A stretch of 64,000 nucleotides of DNA from Hoeflea_A sp965228785. GTDB lineage: Bacteria > Pseudomonadota > Alphaproteobacteria > Rhizobiales > Rhizobiaceae. The notes beneath the pieces are model-generated. The model made no database searches, was not told the DNA's origin, and saw only the letters and a list, made by a program, of their open reading frames with translations. The DNA is taken from contig CBDDIF010000002.1 of assembly GCA_965228785.1 (NCBI GenBank), positions 1,302,001 to 1,366,000 of the forward strand, written 5' to 3'. The position numbers and the translations under genes were made by a program. This document shows, in pieces, positions 17,288 to 24,907 of this stretch (position 1 is its first letter; each line of letters opens with the position of its first letter).

Positions 17288-18811
17288 TCAGCGCGCCGCC
17301 TCGATCTCTCGCTTGCGACGGTCAATAAAATCCTTGAGCGCATCGTGCACAGCGATGTCGAGATCTGGTGCTTCGAATCTGTCGAGCATGTCGCGGGCGA
17401 TGCGGCCAGCCCGTTGCGTGGCGTCGAGTCCACCGGCATCACTCCAATTCTCGAAATTGCTCCAGTCGGACACAAGCGGCTCATAGAAGGCCGATTCGTA
17501 ACGTTCCAGAGTATGAGCCGTGCCAAAGAAGTGGCCGCCCGGTCCGACTTCGCGGATCGCATCGAGGCCGATCGCATCCTCATCGATCGGGGGTGGCGTC
17601 AGCCAGGCGGCCATCAGGCCAAGCATCTCCAAGTCGAGCACAAACTTTTCATAAGATGCGGCCAAACCGCCTTCCAGCCAGCCGGCACCGTGGTTGAAGA
17701 CGCCTGCCTGGCCAGTCATGGCGCCCCAAAGCGACATCATCGACTCATAGGCTGCCTGGGCATCGGGGGCGTTGGATGCGTTGACGTTGGAGGATCGCCA
17801 GGGCAGGCCATAGCGGCGAGCCAGCTGTCCTGTGGCCTGCGCACCGAAGGTGTATTCGGGTGTGCCGAAGGCCGGTGAGCCGGTGCGCATGTCAGCGTTG
17901 CAGATGAAACCGCCATAGATATAGGGACAGCCCGGGCGCACAGCCTGGACCAATGCACAGGCAGCAAGGGTTTCAGCCGTTTGCATTGTCAATGCGCCGG
18001 CCACCGTCGCAGGTGACATGGCCCCGGCAAGGGCGAATGGCGTGACCGTGATCGGTTGGCCAAGGCGAGCGAACTCGATCACGCCCTGAGCAATCTCGGC
18101 ATCCAGGACCAGCGGTGTATTGGTGTTGGTATTGAGAAAGAAAACCGGGTCCGCGGCCAGTTGCTCCTCGTCCTCGCCCAACCAGATCTTCGCCATTTCA
18201 ATGGCATCGCGCGCCCGGTGCCGACCAATGGTCAGTGGCTTCCAGGCCTTGTCGGATAGCGTGCAACAGGCGAGATAATAGTCCAGGTACCGCGTATCGG
18301 CCGGCAGGTCCTGGGCTTCGACGCAGGTGCCGCCCATGATCTGCATCAGGTCGGACATGGCCACGAGTTTGAGGAAATTCTGCTGGTCGGCAAAGGTTCC
18401 CGCTCGGCGGCCTCCATCCAGGTCGGAGACGAAGGGGGGCCCACCGACTGCGGTCAGGGCAAAATGTCCGTCGCCGATTTGCACTCTCTTCTTTTGATCG
18501 CGACCTCGTAACGTTGCGGCTGACGGCGCCATCCCGACAAGTTCCAGCAATCTCTCTCGGTCGAAGCGAACTCGCTCCTCGGCCTCATCCACCTTGAATC
18601 CCGCTTGACGCAGAATCGATCGCGCTTCGCTGTCCTGGATGCGCATTCCAACATCCTCGAGAACGGTCATCGAGGAATCGTGAATGAGGTCAAGCTGGTC
18701 TGAGTTCAAAGGTTCGATGGGGGCATAGGGATAGCGCAGCTCTCGCCAACCGGACTGTTTTGGCTGCTCGAGCCGCTTCCTCTGCCGTCCTCTGCGGCCG
18801 CGGGCACGCAT
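17288..18811 (-). CDS. MttB-family trimethylamine/betaine methyltransferase homologue (non-pyrrolysine)
   Basis: A 507-residue member of the MttB superfamily, a TIM-barrel group that moves a methyl group from trimethylamine or glycine betaine to a corrinoid protein. The frame is open with no internal TAG, so it is the non-pyrrolysine branch, whose known members act on quaternary amines. Family features include GGPPFVSDLDGGRRAGT, a long barrel core and GGHFFGTAHTLERYE near the C-terminus. The first 20 residues are very basic. GGAG lies 8 bases before the ATG. No corrinoid protein is adjacent. It is divergent from a LysR regulator that probably controls it. Confidence 0.87.
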   Translation of the reverse strand: MRARGRRGRQRKRLEQPKQSGWRELRYPYAPIEPLNSDQLDLIHDSSMTVLEDVGMRIQDSEARSILRQAGFKVDEAEERVRFDRERLLELVGMAPSAATLRGRDQKKRVQIGDGHFALTAVGGPPFVSDLDGGRRAGTFADQQNFLKLVAMSDLMQIMGGTCVEAQDLPADTRYLDYYLACCTLSDKAWKPLTIGRHRARDAIEMAKIWLGEDEEQLAADPVFFLNTNTNTPLVLDAEIAQGVIEFARLGQPITVTPFALAGAMSPATVAGALTMQTAETLAACALVQAVRPGCPYIYGGFICNADMRTGSPAFGTPEYTFGAQATGQLARRYGLPWRSSNVNASNAPDAQAAYESMMSLWGAMTGQAGVFNHGAGWLEGGLAASYEKFVLDLEMLGLMAAWLTPPPIDEDAIGLDAIREVGPGGHFFGTAHTLERYESAFYEPLVSDWSNFENWSDAGGLDATQRAGRIARDMLDRFEAPDLDIAVHDALKDFIDRRKREIEAAR

Positions 18812-18869
18812 CGCTTTTCTCCAAGGTTCTTTTTCCCAGGACCGAAGCAGTTTTTTGCCGGTGGGCCAA

Positions 18870-18884
18870 TTGAATTGTGCTCAA
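18870..18884. promoter_or_regulatory. Candidate LysR box between mttB-like gene and LysR gene
   Basis: TTGA and TCAA are separated by seven bases (ATTGTGC), giving the T-N11-A pattern of LysR-type operators. The site lies 59 bases upstream of the methyltransferase start and 59 bases upstream of the regulator start, where an autoregulated divergent operator is expected. Confidence 0.5.
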
Positions 18885-18942
18885 CCGACAGGAGATTTGT
18901 TGTAAGGATAAGCCCTTGAAGTGAACACAAAGGCCGTTTTCG

Positions 18943-19845
18943 ATGTCACGCGCCTATCCGCCGTTTTCGGCCCTGCGGGCCTTCGAGGCTACAGCCCGAC
19001 TGGGCAAACAAACCGCTGCCGCGGCGGAGTTGCACATTTCCACATCGGCCATCAGCCATCAAATCAGAGCACTGGAATCTTATCTCGGTGTCCCAGTCTT
19101 CCGGCGCGACCCAAGGGGCCTTTCACTCACGCCTGCGGGTCAGAGTTATTTCGAGCGGATATCGGAAGCACTTGACATCATATCCGAAGCGACCGTCGAA
19201 AAGATATCAAATGTCGACGATACACCACTGAAATTGCACATGTATCCGTCGCTCGCCAATCTTTGGTTTATTCCCAGTTTAAAGAAGTTCTCCGAAGCCT
19301 TCCCGGAACAAAGGGTAACAGTGACCACGTTGCCCGAACACATTGTGCTGCCGGGCAGCGATACGGACGCAGCCATCGTCTATGGAGAAACCGCCCCCGA
19401 TGCCACCCATGCCGATCATATGTTCGCCGAGACGATCGTTCCTGTCTGTTCCCCGGACTTCCTGGCCGAAAACGGTCCGATCGATTCGGTCGAACAGCTT
19501 CTGTCGCATCACCTGATCGGCTCACACATAGACCCGGAGGAATGGACCCAATGGGCCCGGCTCTGCGGATACGAGCGCGACATTCCTTCGCGGCACCTGT
19601 CTTTCGACAACCGGTCCAATGCGCTTCAGGCCGCTCGCGAAGGTCTTGGCCTTGCCATGGATCGGCGCCCCTCCGGCGAATTGCAGAAGGCGAAAGGACT
19701 GCTTGTCGAGCCCATCGCCCGCCCGGTGCTGACAGGATGGTCCTACTACTTCGTAACCAGCGAGCGAAGCCATAGCCTGGCGCGCGTCAGGAAGATCCGG
19801 TCTTGGCTGCTGGAACTGTGCGCCGACTTCAATGGCGTTTCCTAG
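18943..19845 (+). CDS. LysR-family transcriptional regulator, GcvA-like
   Basis: A 300-residue regulator with an N-terminal winged helix (PPFSALRAFEATARLGKQTAAAAELHISTSAISHQIRALESYLGVPVFRRDPRGLSLTPAG is the family-typical layout over residues 5-66) and a C-terminal substrate-binding domain. The opening RAYPPFSALRAFEA is typical of the GcvA subgroup, which often controls amine and glycine metabolism. Divergent from the MttB-family gene, which is the likely target. The ligand is unknown. Confidence 0.9.
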   Translation: MSRAYPPFSALRAFEATARLGKQTAAAAELHISTSAISHQIRALESYLGVPVFRRDPRGLSLTPAGQSYFERISEALDIISEATVEKISNVDDTPLKLHMYPSLANLWFIPSLKKFSEAFPEQRVTVTTLPEHIVLPGSDTDAAIVYGETAPDATHADHMFAETIVPVCSPDFLAENGPIDSVEQLLSHHLIGSHIDPEEWTQWARLCGYERDIPSRHLSFDNRSNALQAAREGLGLAMDRRPSGELQKAKGLLVEPIARPVLTGWSYYFVTSERSHSLARVRKIRSWLLELCADFNGVS

Positions 19846-19859
19846 CGAGCGGGCAGGTT

Positions 19860-20636
19860 CTACTCTTCCGCTCGTTGGGCGCAGGTGACCGTGAACGCGA
19901 TCGTCATCGTCCAGTGTTCCGCATCGTCGTAGAGGGCCATGAACTGGTCGAGTTGATCGCGTGTCACCGCGCCTTCACGGAGCATCGTGTCGGCCGCGAC
20001 CTCCAGACTGAGTTGCCACCAACGGGCAAACAGCGAGCCGCCGGTATAAAGGTGCGTGTGGCCAACCGCCGAGATGTTGCGGAGGCCGAGTTGTTGAAAT
20101 TTCGGAGCGACCTTACGGCCGATGAAATAGTCGATATCTCGGGTTTTCGACCAACTGAGGAACGCCCGCCAGAACTCAGCCGCTTCTGACGGCTCAGCCA
20201 CGATTGTCGGATAGAAATCCGGCTCCTGGATGAACACCCAACCCCCGGGCTTCAGCGCCTTCGCCATTGCCTCTATCACGTTCATGCGCGTCGGCAGATG
20301 GTGGAGAAGCGCCCGAAGAAGCACCAGATCATAGGTGTTTTCCGGCAGGCCATCCTCGACGACATCGAGCGCACGAACCGCCAGGTTGGCGGTTTCGATG
20401 CCATCCATCAATTCCGGCGCAATGTCGGTCGCAACCATATGACCGCCGGGCGTCAATTCCGCGGCTATCCATTGTGACAGAGATCCGTTCCCTGCACCTA
20501 TCTCGAGGCTGTGACAGTCCTCCGGCAGCGTCAATCTTGCGAGATGGTAGCGGCTGTCGGCATCCAACAGATCCGACATCATGCGCAACCGGTCAACCTC
20601 ACCTTCAATGGCGTGCTGCCAGACATACTTGCTCAT
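19860..20636 (-). CDS. Class I SAM-dependent methyltransferase
   Basis: A 258-residue methyltransferase. Motif I is SLEIGAGNGSLSQWIA (SAM glycine loop), the acidic motif II is MVATDIAPE, and the post-motif region is YDLVLLRALLHHLP with LKPGGWVFIQEPDFYP. The start ATG at 20636 has GAGGG upstream, and the first residues MSKYVWQHAIEGEVDRL are typical. A longer frame upstream lacks support. It converges with the LysR gene 14 bases away. The methyl acceptor is not evident. Confidence 0.87.
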   Translation of the reverse strand: MSKYVWQHAIEGEVDRLRMMSDLLDADSRYHLARLTLPEDCHSLEIGAGNGSLSQWIAAELTPGGHMVATDIAPELMDGIETANLAVRALDVVEDGLPENTYDLVLLRALLHHLPTRMNVIEAMAKALKPGGWVFIQEPDFYPTIVAEPSEAAEFWRAFLSWSKTRDIDYFIGRKVAPKFQQLGLRNISAVGHTHLYTGGSLFARWWQLSLEVAADTMLREGAVTRDQLDQFMALYDDAEHWTMTIAFTVTCAQRAEE

Positions 20637-20842
20637 CGTTACCCTCGCGTACTCGATAACATTCTGTCGCGCTATGTTAGAGATTGCCAAGCCAGCGAAC
20701 AACCAAAGGATGCATGCGTGCTGTTTTGGTTCACGCCGTGTCGTCTTTACGACCATCAATGTGGCTTTTCTCACAGACGACCCAGTCTCCGAGCACGCAC
20801 TATTACCCGGCCAGATATCGGCAACGACCGGGGGCATTTGTT

Positions 20843-21562
20843 ATGTGCATTTATTGTATGGGCGTCTCGATCGAGCCCTCTGATCACGAGGGCGGCAGGC
20901 GGCGGAGAGAAGGGCCGGCGGAAGCCGGTCCCGCCGCCGATTGGAGCGACGCGCCCGACGTGTGCGCGCGAGTCATCATCGGAATCTGCGTACCCGACAC
21001 CGAAATGGCGGAATGTGCGTCGAGAGTCATGCGGATCTCGGGCACCCCGTCACTTTATAATCATTGCGTGCGGACCTACCTCCTGGGCATGTTCGACGCC
21101 GGCCGGCGGCAGCTGGAGATAGATGAAGAAGTAGCCTTCATCTCCTCCATGCTGCACGGTCTGGCCCTGACCGAACCGCGACACGGCGATCCGGCGCGAT
21201 CGTTTGAGGAAAACAGTGCCGATTTCGCTCGCAGATTCGTCACCGAAGGCGGCTTCGAGCCCGAACGCGCCGAAAAGGTGGCCCGTGGGATCCTTCAACA
21301 CGCGGATTCGAAACCCGACCCCGATCCCGACGTCGCGCTGGTGATGATCGGTGCGAAACAGGACATTTTCGGACCCGAAGCCGACGAACTGTCAAAAGGC
21401 CAGTTGGAGATGATCGAGGACGAGGTTCCGCGCCTGAATTTCAAGCGGTCGTTCGTCAAGACGCTGGAAGAGCACGTGGCACGAAGTGACATGCCGACAT
21501 GGACCGCCGGCTTCGTTCAGACCCCGCCGGTCTCGTTCTTCGACAATCGCTGGTCGGAGTAG
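20843..21562 (+). CDS. HD-domain protein, cyanamide-hydratase-like, with altered metal site
   Basis: A protein of about 239 residues whose core (SLYNHCVRTYLLG, then FEENSADFARRFV, ILQHAD, DPDVALVMIGAKQDIFG) follows the HD-domain family that includes cyanamide hydratase. The first metal His is His74. The signature HD dyad, usually FHDMGLTE, reads LHGLALTE: His105 is kept but the Asp is Gly106. Since the Asp binds the metal and helps catalysis, activity may be changed or lost. The ATG at 20843 is chosen because the preceding 53 codons look non-coding and GGGGG lies upstream; ATG 20858 is possible. It ends at a large palindrome. Confidence 0.72.
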   Translation: MCIYCMGVSIEPSDHEGGRRRREGPAEAGPAADWSDAPDVCARVIIGICVPDTEMAECASRVMRISGTPSLYNHCVRTYLLGMFDAGRRQLEIDEEVAFISSMLHGLALTEPRHGDPARSFEENSADFARRFVTEGGFEPERAEKVARGILQHADSKPDPDPDVALVMIGAKQDIFGPEADELSKGQLEMIEDEVPRLNFKRSFVKTLEEHVARSDMPTWTAGFVQTPPVSFFDNRWSE

Positions 21563-21564
21563 AT

Positions 21565-21598
21565 TAGAGTATCCGTCTTGATCAAGACGGATACTCTA
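21565..21598. terminator. 34-bp perfect palindrome, probable bidirectional terminator
   Basis: A perfect palindrome with 17-base arms, TAGAGTATCCGTCTTGA and its complement, sits exactly between the converging HD-domain and cupin genes and contains the cupin stop codon. There is no long T tract on either side. It could work as a bidirectional terminator or be a dispersed palindromic repeat. Its TAGAG ends resemble, but do not match beyond five bases, the ends of the MITE at 17013. Confidence 0.55.
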
Positions 21599-22018
21599 GC
21601 CCGGCTCGTCGGCTGGATGCGTATCGAACTCGGCCGGCGAGATGATCTCGATCAGTTCCAGGTCGTCAGAATGGCGGACTTCACGGTGCCGGATGCCTGG
21701 CGGCTGCAGGACGCAGGAACCGGCCCGGAGGATGTGCTCGCCCTGCCCTTCATATTCGAACACAACCCAGCCGCTGACGACATAGGCCATCTGAAAATCC
21801 AGGTCGTGGGTATGCCAGGCGCCCTCTGAATGACGGCCGGGTACGGCGCGTATGACATGCGCACCGAACTGTCCAGACGTCGCTTCGCGAATGCCGAGAT
21901 TACGATACTCGAAGAACGACCTTAGGCCTTGACCCTCGAACTGTGACGAATCGGCGTGGGAAATCGAAAAAGCCTGGCCTTTCCACAGTCCCCCACCGTC
22001 GCCTTTCTGCTTTTCCAT
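21596..22018 (-). CDS. Cupin-domain protein
   Basis: A 140-residue single-cupin protein. The first cupin motif is present as GAWHTHDLDFQMAYVVSGW and the second as LQPPGIRHREVRHSDDLELIEI, with His residues placed as metal ligands. The start at 22018 has AGGAG 6 bases upstream. It is the gene after the MarR regulator on the same strand, 46 bases downstream. Cupins of this size can be small dioxygenases, isomerases or sensors; no specific function is claimed. Confidence 0.82.
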   Translation of the reverse strand: MEKQKGDGGGLWKGQAFSISHADSSQFEGQGLRSFFEYRNLGIREATSGQFGAHVIRAVPGRHSEGAWHTHDLDFQMAYVVSGWVVFEYEGQGEHILRAGSCVLQPPGIRHREVRHSDDLELIEIISPAEFDTHPADEPG

Positions 22019-22064
22019 CTGGTGCTCCTGAGAGTTTGGGCCTCGTATCACCTGCGCCTGGCCA

Positions 22065-22565
22065 TCAATCCTGCGGCGCGACAGCGGCCGCCTTCAACGG
22101 AGCGCGACTCGACTCGTTATTTTCCAAGACAAGATCGCGCATCACCTTCATCAACACATCATAGTCTTCCCGTTCCAGAGACCGGGTAAAGCGGCGTTGT
22201 GCCTCGATCATGCGCGGTTGCACCGCCTCGACGAAGGCGTGCCCCTCATCGGTAATCCGCGCCAGCTTCGCTCTCTTGTCCGCAACACTGGCCGGGCGGT
22301 CCAGCAGACCACGCCTTTCAAGGCGACGAATGACATCGGCGACTGTATTGCGATCAGCGCCGATCTGATTGGCGATCGTCACCTGGTCGAGTGTTTCGCG
22401 GTCGTAAAGAACCGTCAGCACCGCAAACTGCACGGGCGTGATGTTGAATTCGCTGCACTCCTCCAGAAACAGGGCCACGTGTATTTGGTGGAGGCGGCGT
22501 ATCAAGAAGCCGGGCCGATCCCAGAGACTGCTGAAGTCGCGGGGCTTGTGTTTTGGCTTGCTCAT
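22065..22565 (-). CDS. MarR-family transcriptional regulator
   Basis: A 166-residue winged-helix regulator with FNITPVQFAVLTVLYDRETLDQVTIANQIGADRNTVADVIRRLERRGLLDR as the dimer-helix and DNA-binding region (family-typical, residues about 40-92), followed by RPASVADKRAKLARITDEG, the wing. It is the nearest regulator to the hydantoinase-F420 operon, divergent from it, so it is a candidate to control that operon and itself. MarR proteins of this kind usually respond to aromatic or carboxylic compounds. Confidence 0.88.
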   Translation of the reverse strand: MSKPKHKPRDFSSLWDRPGFLIRRLHQIHVALFLEECSEFNITPVQFAVLTVLYDRETLDQVTIANQIGADRNTVADVIRRLERRGLLDRPASVADKRAKLARITDEGHAFVEAVQPRMIEAQRRFTRSLEREDYDVLMKVMRDLVLENNESSRAPLKAAAVAPQD

Positions 22566-22608
22566 GAATCGCGAATTCCGTGGGTCGACTTGGCAGCATA
22601 TGACGCTG

Positions 22609-22626
22609 ATTTGTAATTACCCAAAT
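22609..22626. promoter_or_regulatory. AT-rich palindromic site upstream of the MarR gene
   Basis: ATTTG and CAAAT flank an 8-base spacer that itself carries TAATTA. AT-rich imperfect palindromes of this size are typical MarR sites. It lies 44 bases upstream of the MarR start. This is a weak call from pattern alone. Confidence 0.35.
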
Positions 22627-22746
22627 TTTTCACAGATTTAAAGCCTGCTCCTCTGGCCGCGCCAATGGCAAATTCGGATACCACAACCGATGCTGTATGC
22701 GAGCTCAGTCGACTGAAGCTCCGACATTTGGAGAGCTCGCGCTGCG

Positions 22747-22781
22747 TTGACATGATAAAAATACGTAGTATACTCCCTATT
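22747..22781 (+). promoter_or_regulatory. Promoter and operator of the hydantoinase-F420 operon
   Basis: A near-consensus sigma-70 promoter: TTGACA (22747-22752), 16-base spacer, TATACT (22769-22774), about 60 bases before the hydantoinase A start. Overlapping the -10 is GTAGTATACTCCCTATT (22765-22781), which recurs exactly at 40163-40179 in the TRAP operon promoter. Its centre AGTATACT is palindromic. The match in two promoters at different positions relative to -10 and -35 points to an operator rather than core promoter similarity. GntR/FCD and MarR regulators are both possible binders. Confidence 0.75.
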
Positions 22782-22834
22782 ATTCGTTCGGCACCTCTGG
22801 CCGACGTTCTGCATATGGTTCGGGAGGCTGGCAG

Positions 22835-24907
22835 ATGGCGTGGACAATTGGCGTGGATGTTGGTGGGACATTCACCGACTTTTACGCAGCCAACACCGAG
22901 GAAGGCGTCGTTCACGTCGGCAAGACTCCGTCGACGCCCGCGAACCCGGCGGACGCCATCCTCAGGGGTCTTGCCAATCTTTGCGAACGCCATGCCATTC
23001 CCCTGGACGCCATCGACCGACTCTCTCATGGCACGACGGTGGGAACCAACGCCCTGATCCAGCGCACCGGCAGCAAGGTGGCGCTGATCACGACCCGGGG
23101 TTTTCGCGATTTGCTGGAGATTGGCCGCCAGACGCGGCCGCATATGTATGATCTGCAAAAGGACCACCCGGCCCCGCTGGTCGACCGTGAGCACCGCATC
23201 GAATTGCGGGAACGCATGGATGCGGATGGCGGCGTTGTGCTTGCACCGGAACCAGACGAGATCAACGCTGCTGTCGACGAAGCCTTGGCAGCGGGTGCCA
23301 AATCCTGCGCAGTGGGTTTTTTGTTCGCTTTCCGCAATCCGGACCATGAGCAACAGGTTGCGACCGTTCTGAACGAACGGGCTCCCTGCATTGCCGTCTC
23401 GCTTTCCTCGGAAGTCCAACCGGAGTTCCGCGAATACGAACGCCTGTCGACGACTGTTCTCAATGCCTATCTGCAGCCCGTTATGGGCGAATATCTGCAG
23501 ACCTTGGAAGACGGTGTTGCTGCAAGCACAGCAAGAGCAACCCTCGGGATCAACCAGTCGAGCGGTGGGCTGATGTCTCCCCGGCGGGCACGAGAGTTTC
23601 CGGTCAGAACCGCCCTCTCCGGCCCAGCCGCAGGTGCGATCGGAGCGGCGCACGCGGCGCGCCAGACCGGACGGCGCAATGTCATCACACTGGATATGGG
23701 CGGCACCAGTGCGGATGTCACATTGATCAAAGACTACAAGGTCGATCTGGCCTTCGACCGCGATGTGGCGGGCTTCCCCATTCGCATGCCATGCGTCGAC
23801 GTGGAGACGGTTGGTGCGGGTGGTGGTTCGATTGCCTGGTTCGATCGCGACGGCCTTCTCAAGGTCGGCCCGATCAGCGCCGGAGCCGATCCAGGACCCG
23901 CCTGTTACGGGCGTGGAGGGGACCAGCCGACGGTAACCGACGCGAATCTGCTGCTTGGCCGTCTGTCCTCGCGCGGGCTGCTTGACGGTGACATGGGTCT
24001 CGACCCCACGCTATCTGAAGCCGCCTACCGTCCGATTGCCGACAGGCTGGGTTTTTCACCGCAGCGAACAGCCCATGGCGTGCTTGGCATCGTCGTCGCC
24101 AACATGGTGCGCACGATCCGGACGATTTCGGTCGAGCGCGGCCATGACCCGAGAGACTTTGTTCTCATGCCCTTCGGCGGCGCCGGCCCATTGCATGCGC
24201 GCGATGTCGCGGTCAGCCTCGGCATAAAGGAAATGATCGTTCCGGCAGCGCCTGGGATCGTCTGCGCCCAAGGCCTGCTTGTTTCCGATCTGAAAGAAGA
24301 TTTTGTTGCCAGCCGCCGTTTCGATGTCGATCAGAGCGGTATGCAGATGCTGGCTGAAGCTCTCACCGAATTGCAGTCTCGAGCCGACAATTGGTTCGAT
24401 GCGGAAGATGCACCGGCCGACAGCCGCCGCGTCGAGTTGATCGTTGACGCCCGTTATGTCGGACAGAACTTCGAACTTGCGGTCCCGGTTGCCGGCGGAA
24501 CAAAAATTGCCAGCTCCCAAATTCCCGATAGCGCCGACATGCTAGCCAGATTTTGCGCCGCGCATGAGACAGCCTATGGCTACGCCAGCGAAACCGACCC
24601 CGTGGAAATCGTCAATGTACGGCTATCCGCGAGTGCACGACTGTTCCAGGAACCTCAAGCCGCCGAACAAACGGAAATCCCTGATGACCCTGCCCCGCGC
24701 GAGGAGCGGCAAGTCTACTTTTCCGCCGAGCAGGCTGTTGCAACGGGCGTCTTTGCCCGAGCCGAGTTGGTGCCGGGCCAACGTATCATCGGTCCGGCGA
24801 TCGTCGAACAGCTGGACACGACCACCCCGATCTACCCCGGCGATGTCGCCGAGGCCACGCCGGACGGGCACCTGATCATCACCATTGACCCGGAGGCATC
24901 GGCATGA
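22835..24907 (+). CDS. hyuA: Hydantoinase/oxoprolinase family protein, subunit A
   Basis: A 690-residue HyuA-type subunit of an ATP-dependent lactam or cyclic-amide opening enzyme (hydantoinase, 5-oxoprolinase, or acetone/acetophenone carboxylase relatives). The actin-like nucleotide motifs are WTIGVDVGGTFTDF at the N-terminus and ITLDMGGTSADVTLI near residue 285, with GAGGGSIAW and FGGAGPLHARD further on. GGGAGG lies 6 bases before the ATG. It is the first gene of an eleven-gene run ending in F420 biosynthesis and overlaps hyuB by four bases. The real ring substrate is unknown. Confidence 0.92.
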   Translation: MAWTIGVDVGGTFTDFYAANTEEGVVHVGKTPSTPANPADAILRGLANLCERHAIPLDAIDRLSHGTTVGTNALIQRTGSKVALITTRGFRDLLEIGRQTRPHMYDLQKDHPAPLVDREHRIELRERMDADGGVVLAPEPDEINAAVDEALAAGAKSCAVGFLFAFRNPDHEQQVATVLNERAPCIAVSLSSEVQPEFREYERLSTTVLNAYLQPVMGEYLQTLEDGVAASTARATLGINQSSGGLMSPRRAREFPVRTALSGPAAGAIGAAHAARQTGRRNVITLDMGGTSADVTLIKDYKVDLAFDRDVAGFPIRMPCVDVETVGAGGGSIAWFDRDGLLKVGPISAGADPGPACYGRGGDQPTVTDANLLLGRLSSRGLLDGDMGLDPTLSEAAYRPIADRLGFSPQRTAHGVLGIVVANMVRTIRTISVERGHDPRDFVLMPFGGAGPLHARDVAVSLGIKEMIVPAAPGIVCAQGLLVSDLKEDFVASRRFDVDQSGMQMLAEALTELQSRADNWFDAEDAPADSRRVELIVDARYVGQNFELAVPVAGGTKIASSQIPDSADMLARFCAAHETAYGYASETDPVEIVNVRLSASARLFQEPQAAEQTEIPDDPAPREERQVYFSAEQAVATGVFARAELVPGQRIIGPAIVEQLDTTTPIYPGDVAEATPDGHLIITIDPEASA

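Noticed and set aside
17288..18811. Possible pyrrolysine-dependent trimethylamine methyltransferase
   Set aside because: The frame is open with no internal TAG, so it belongs to the non-pyrrolysine branch.
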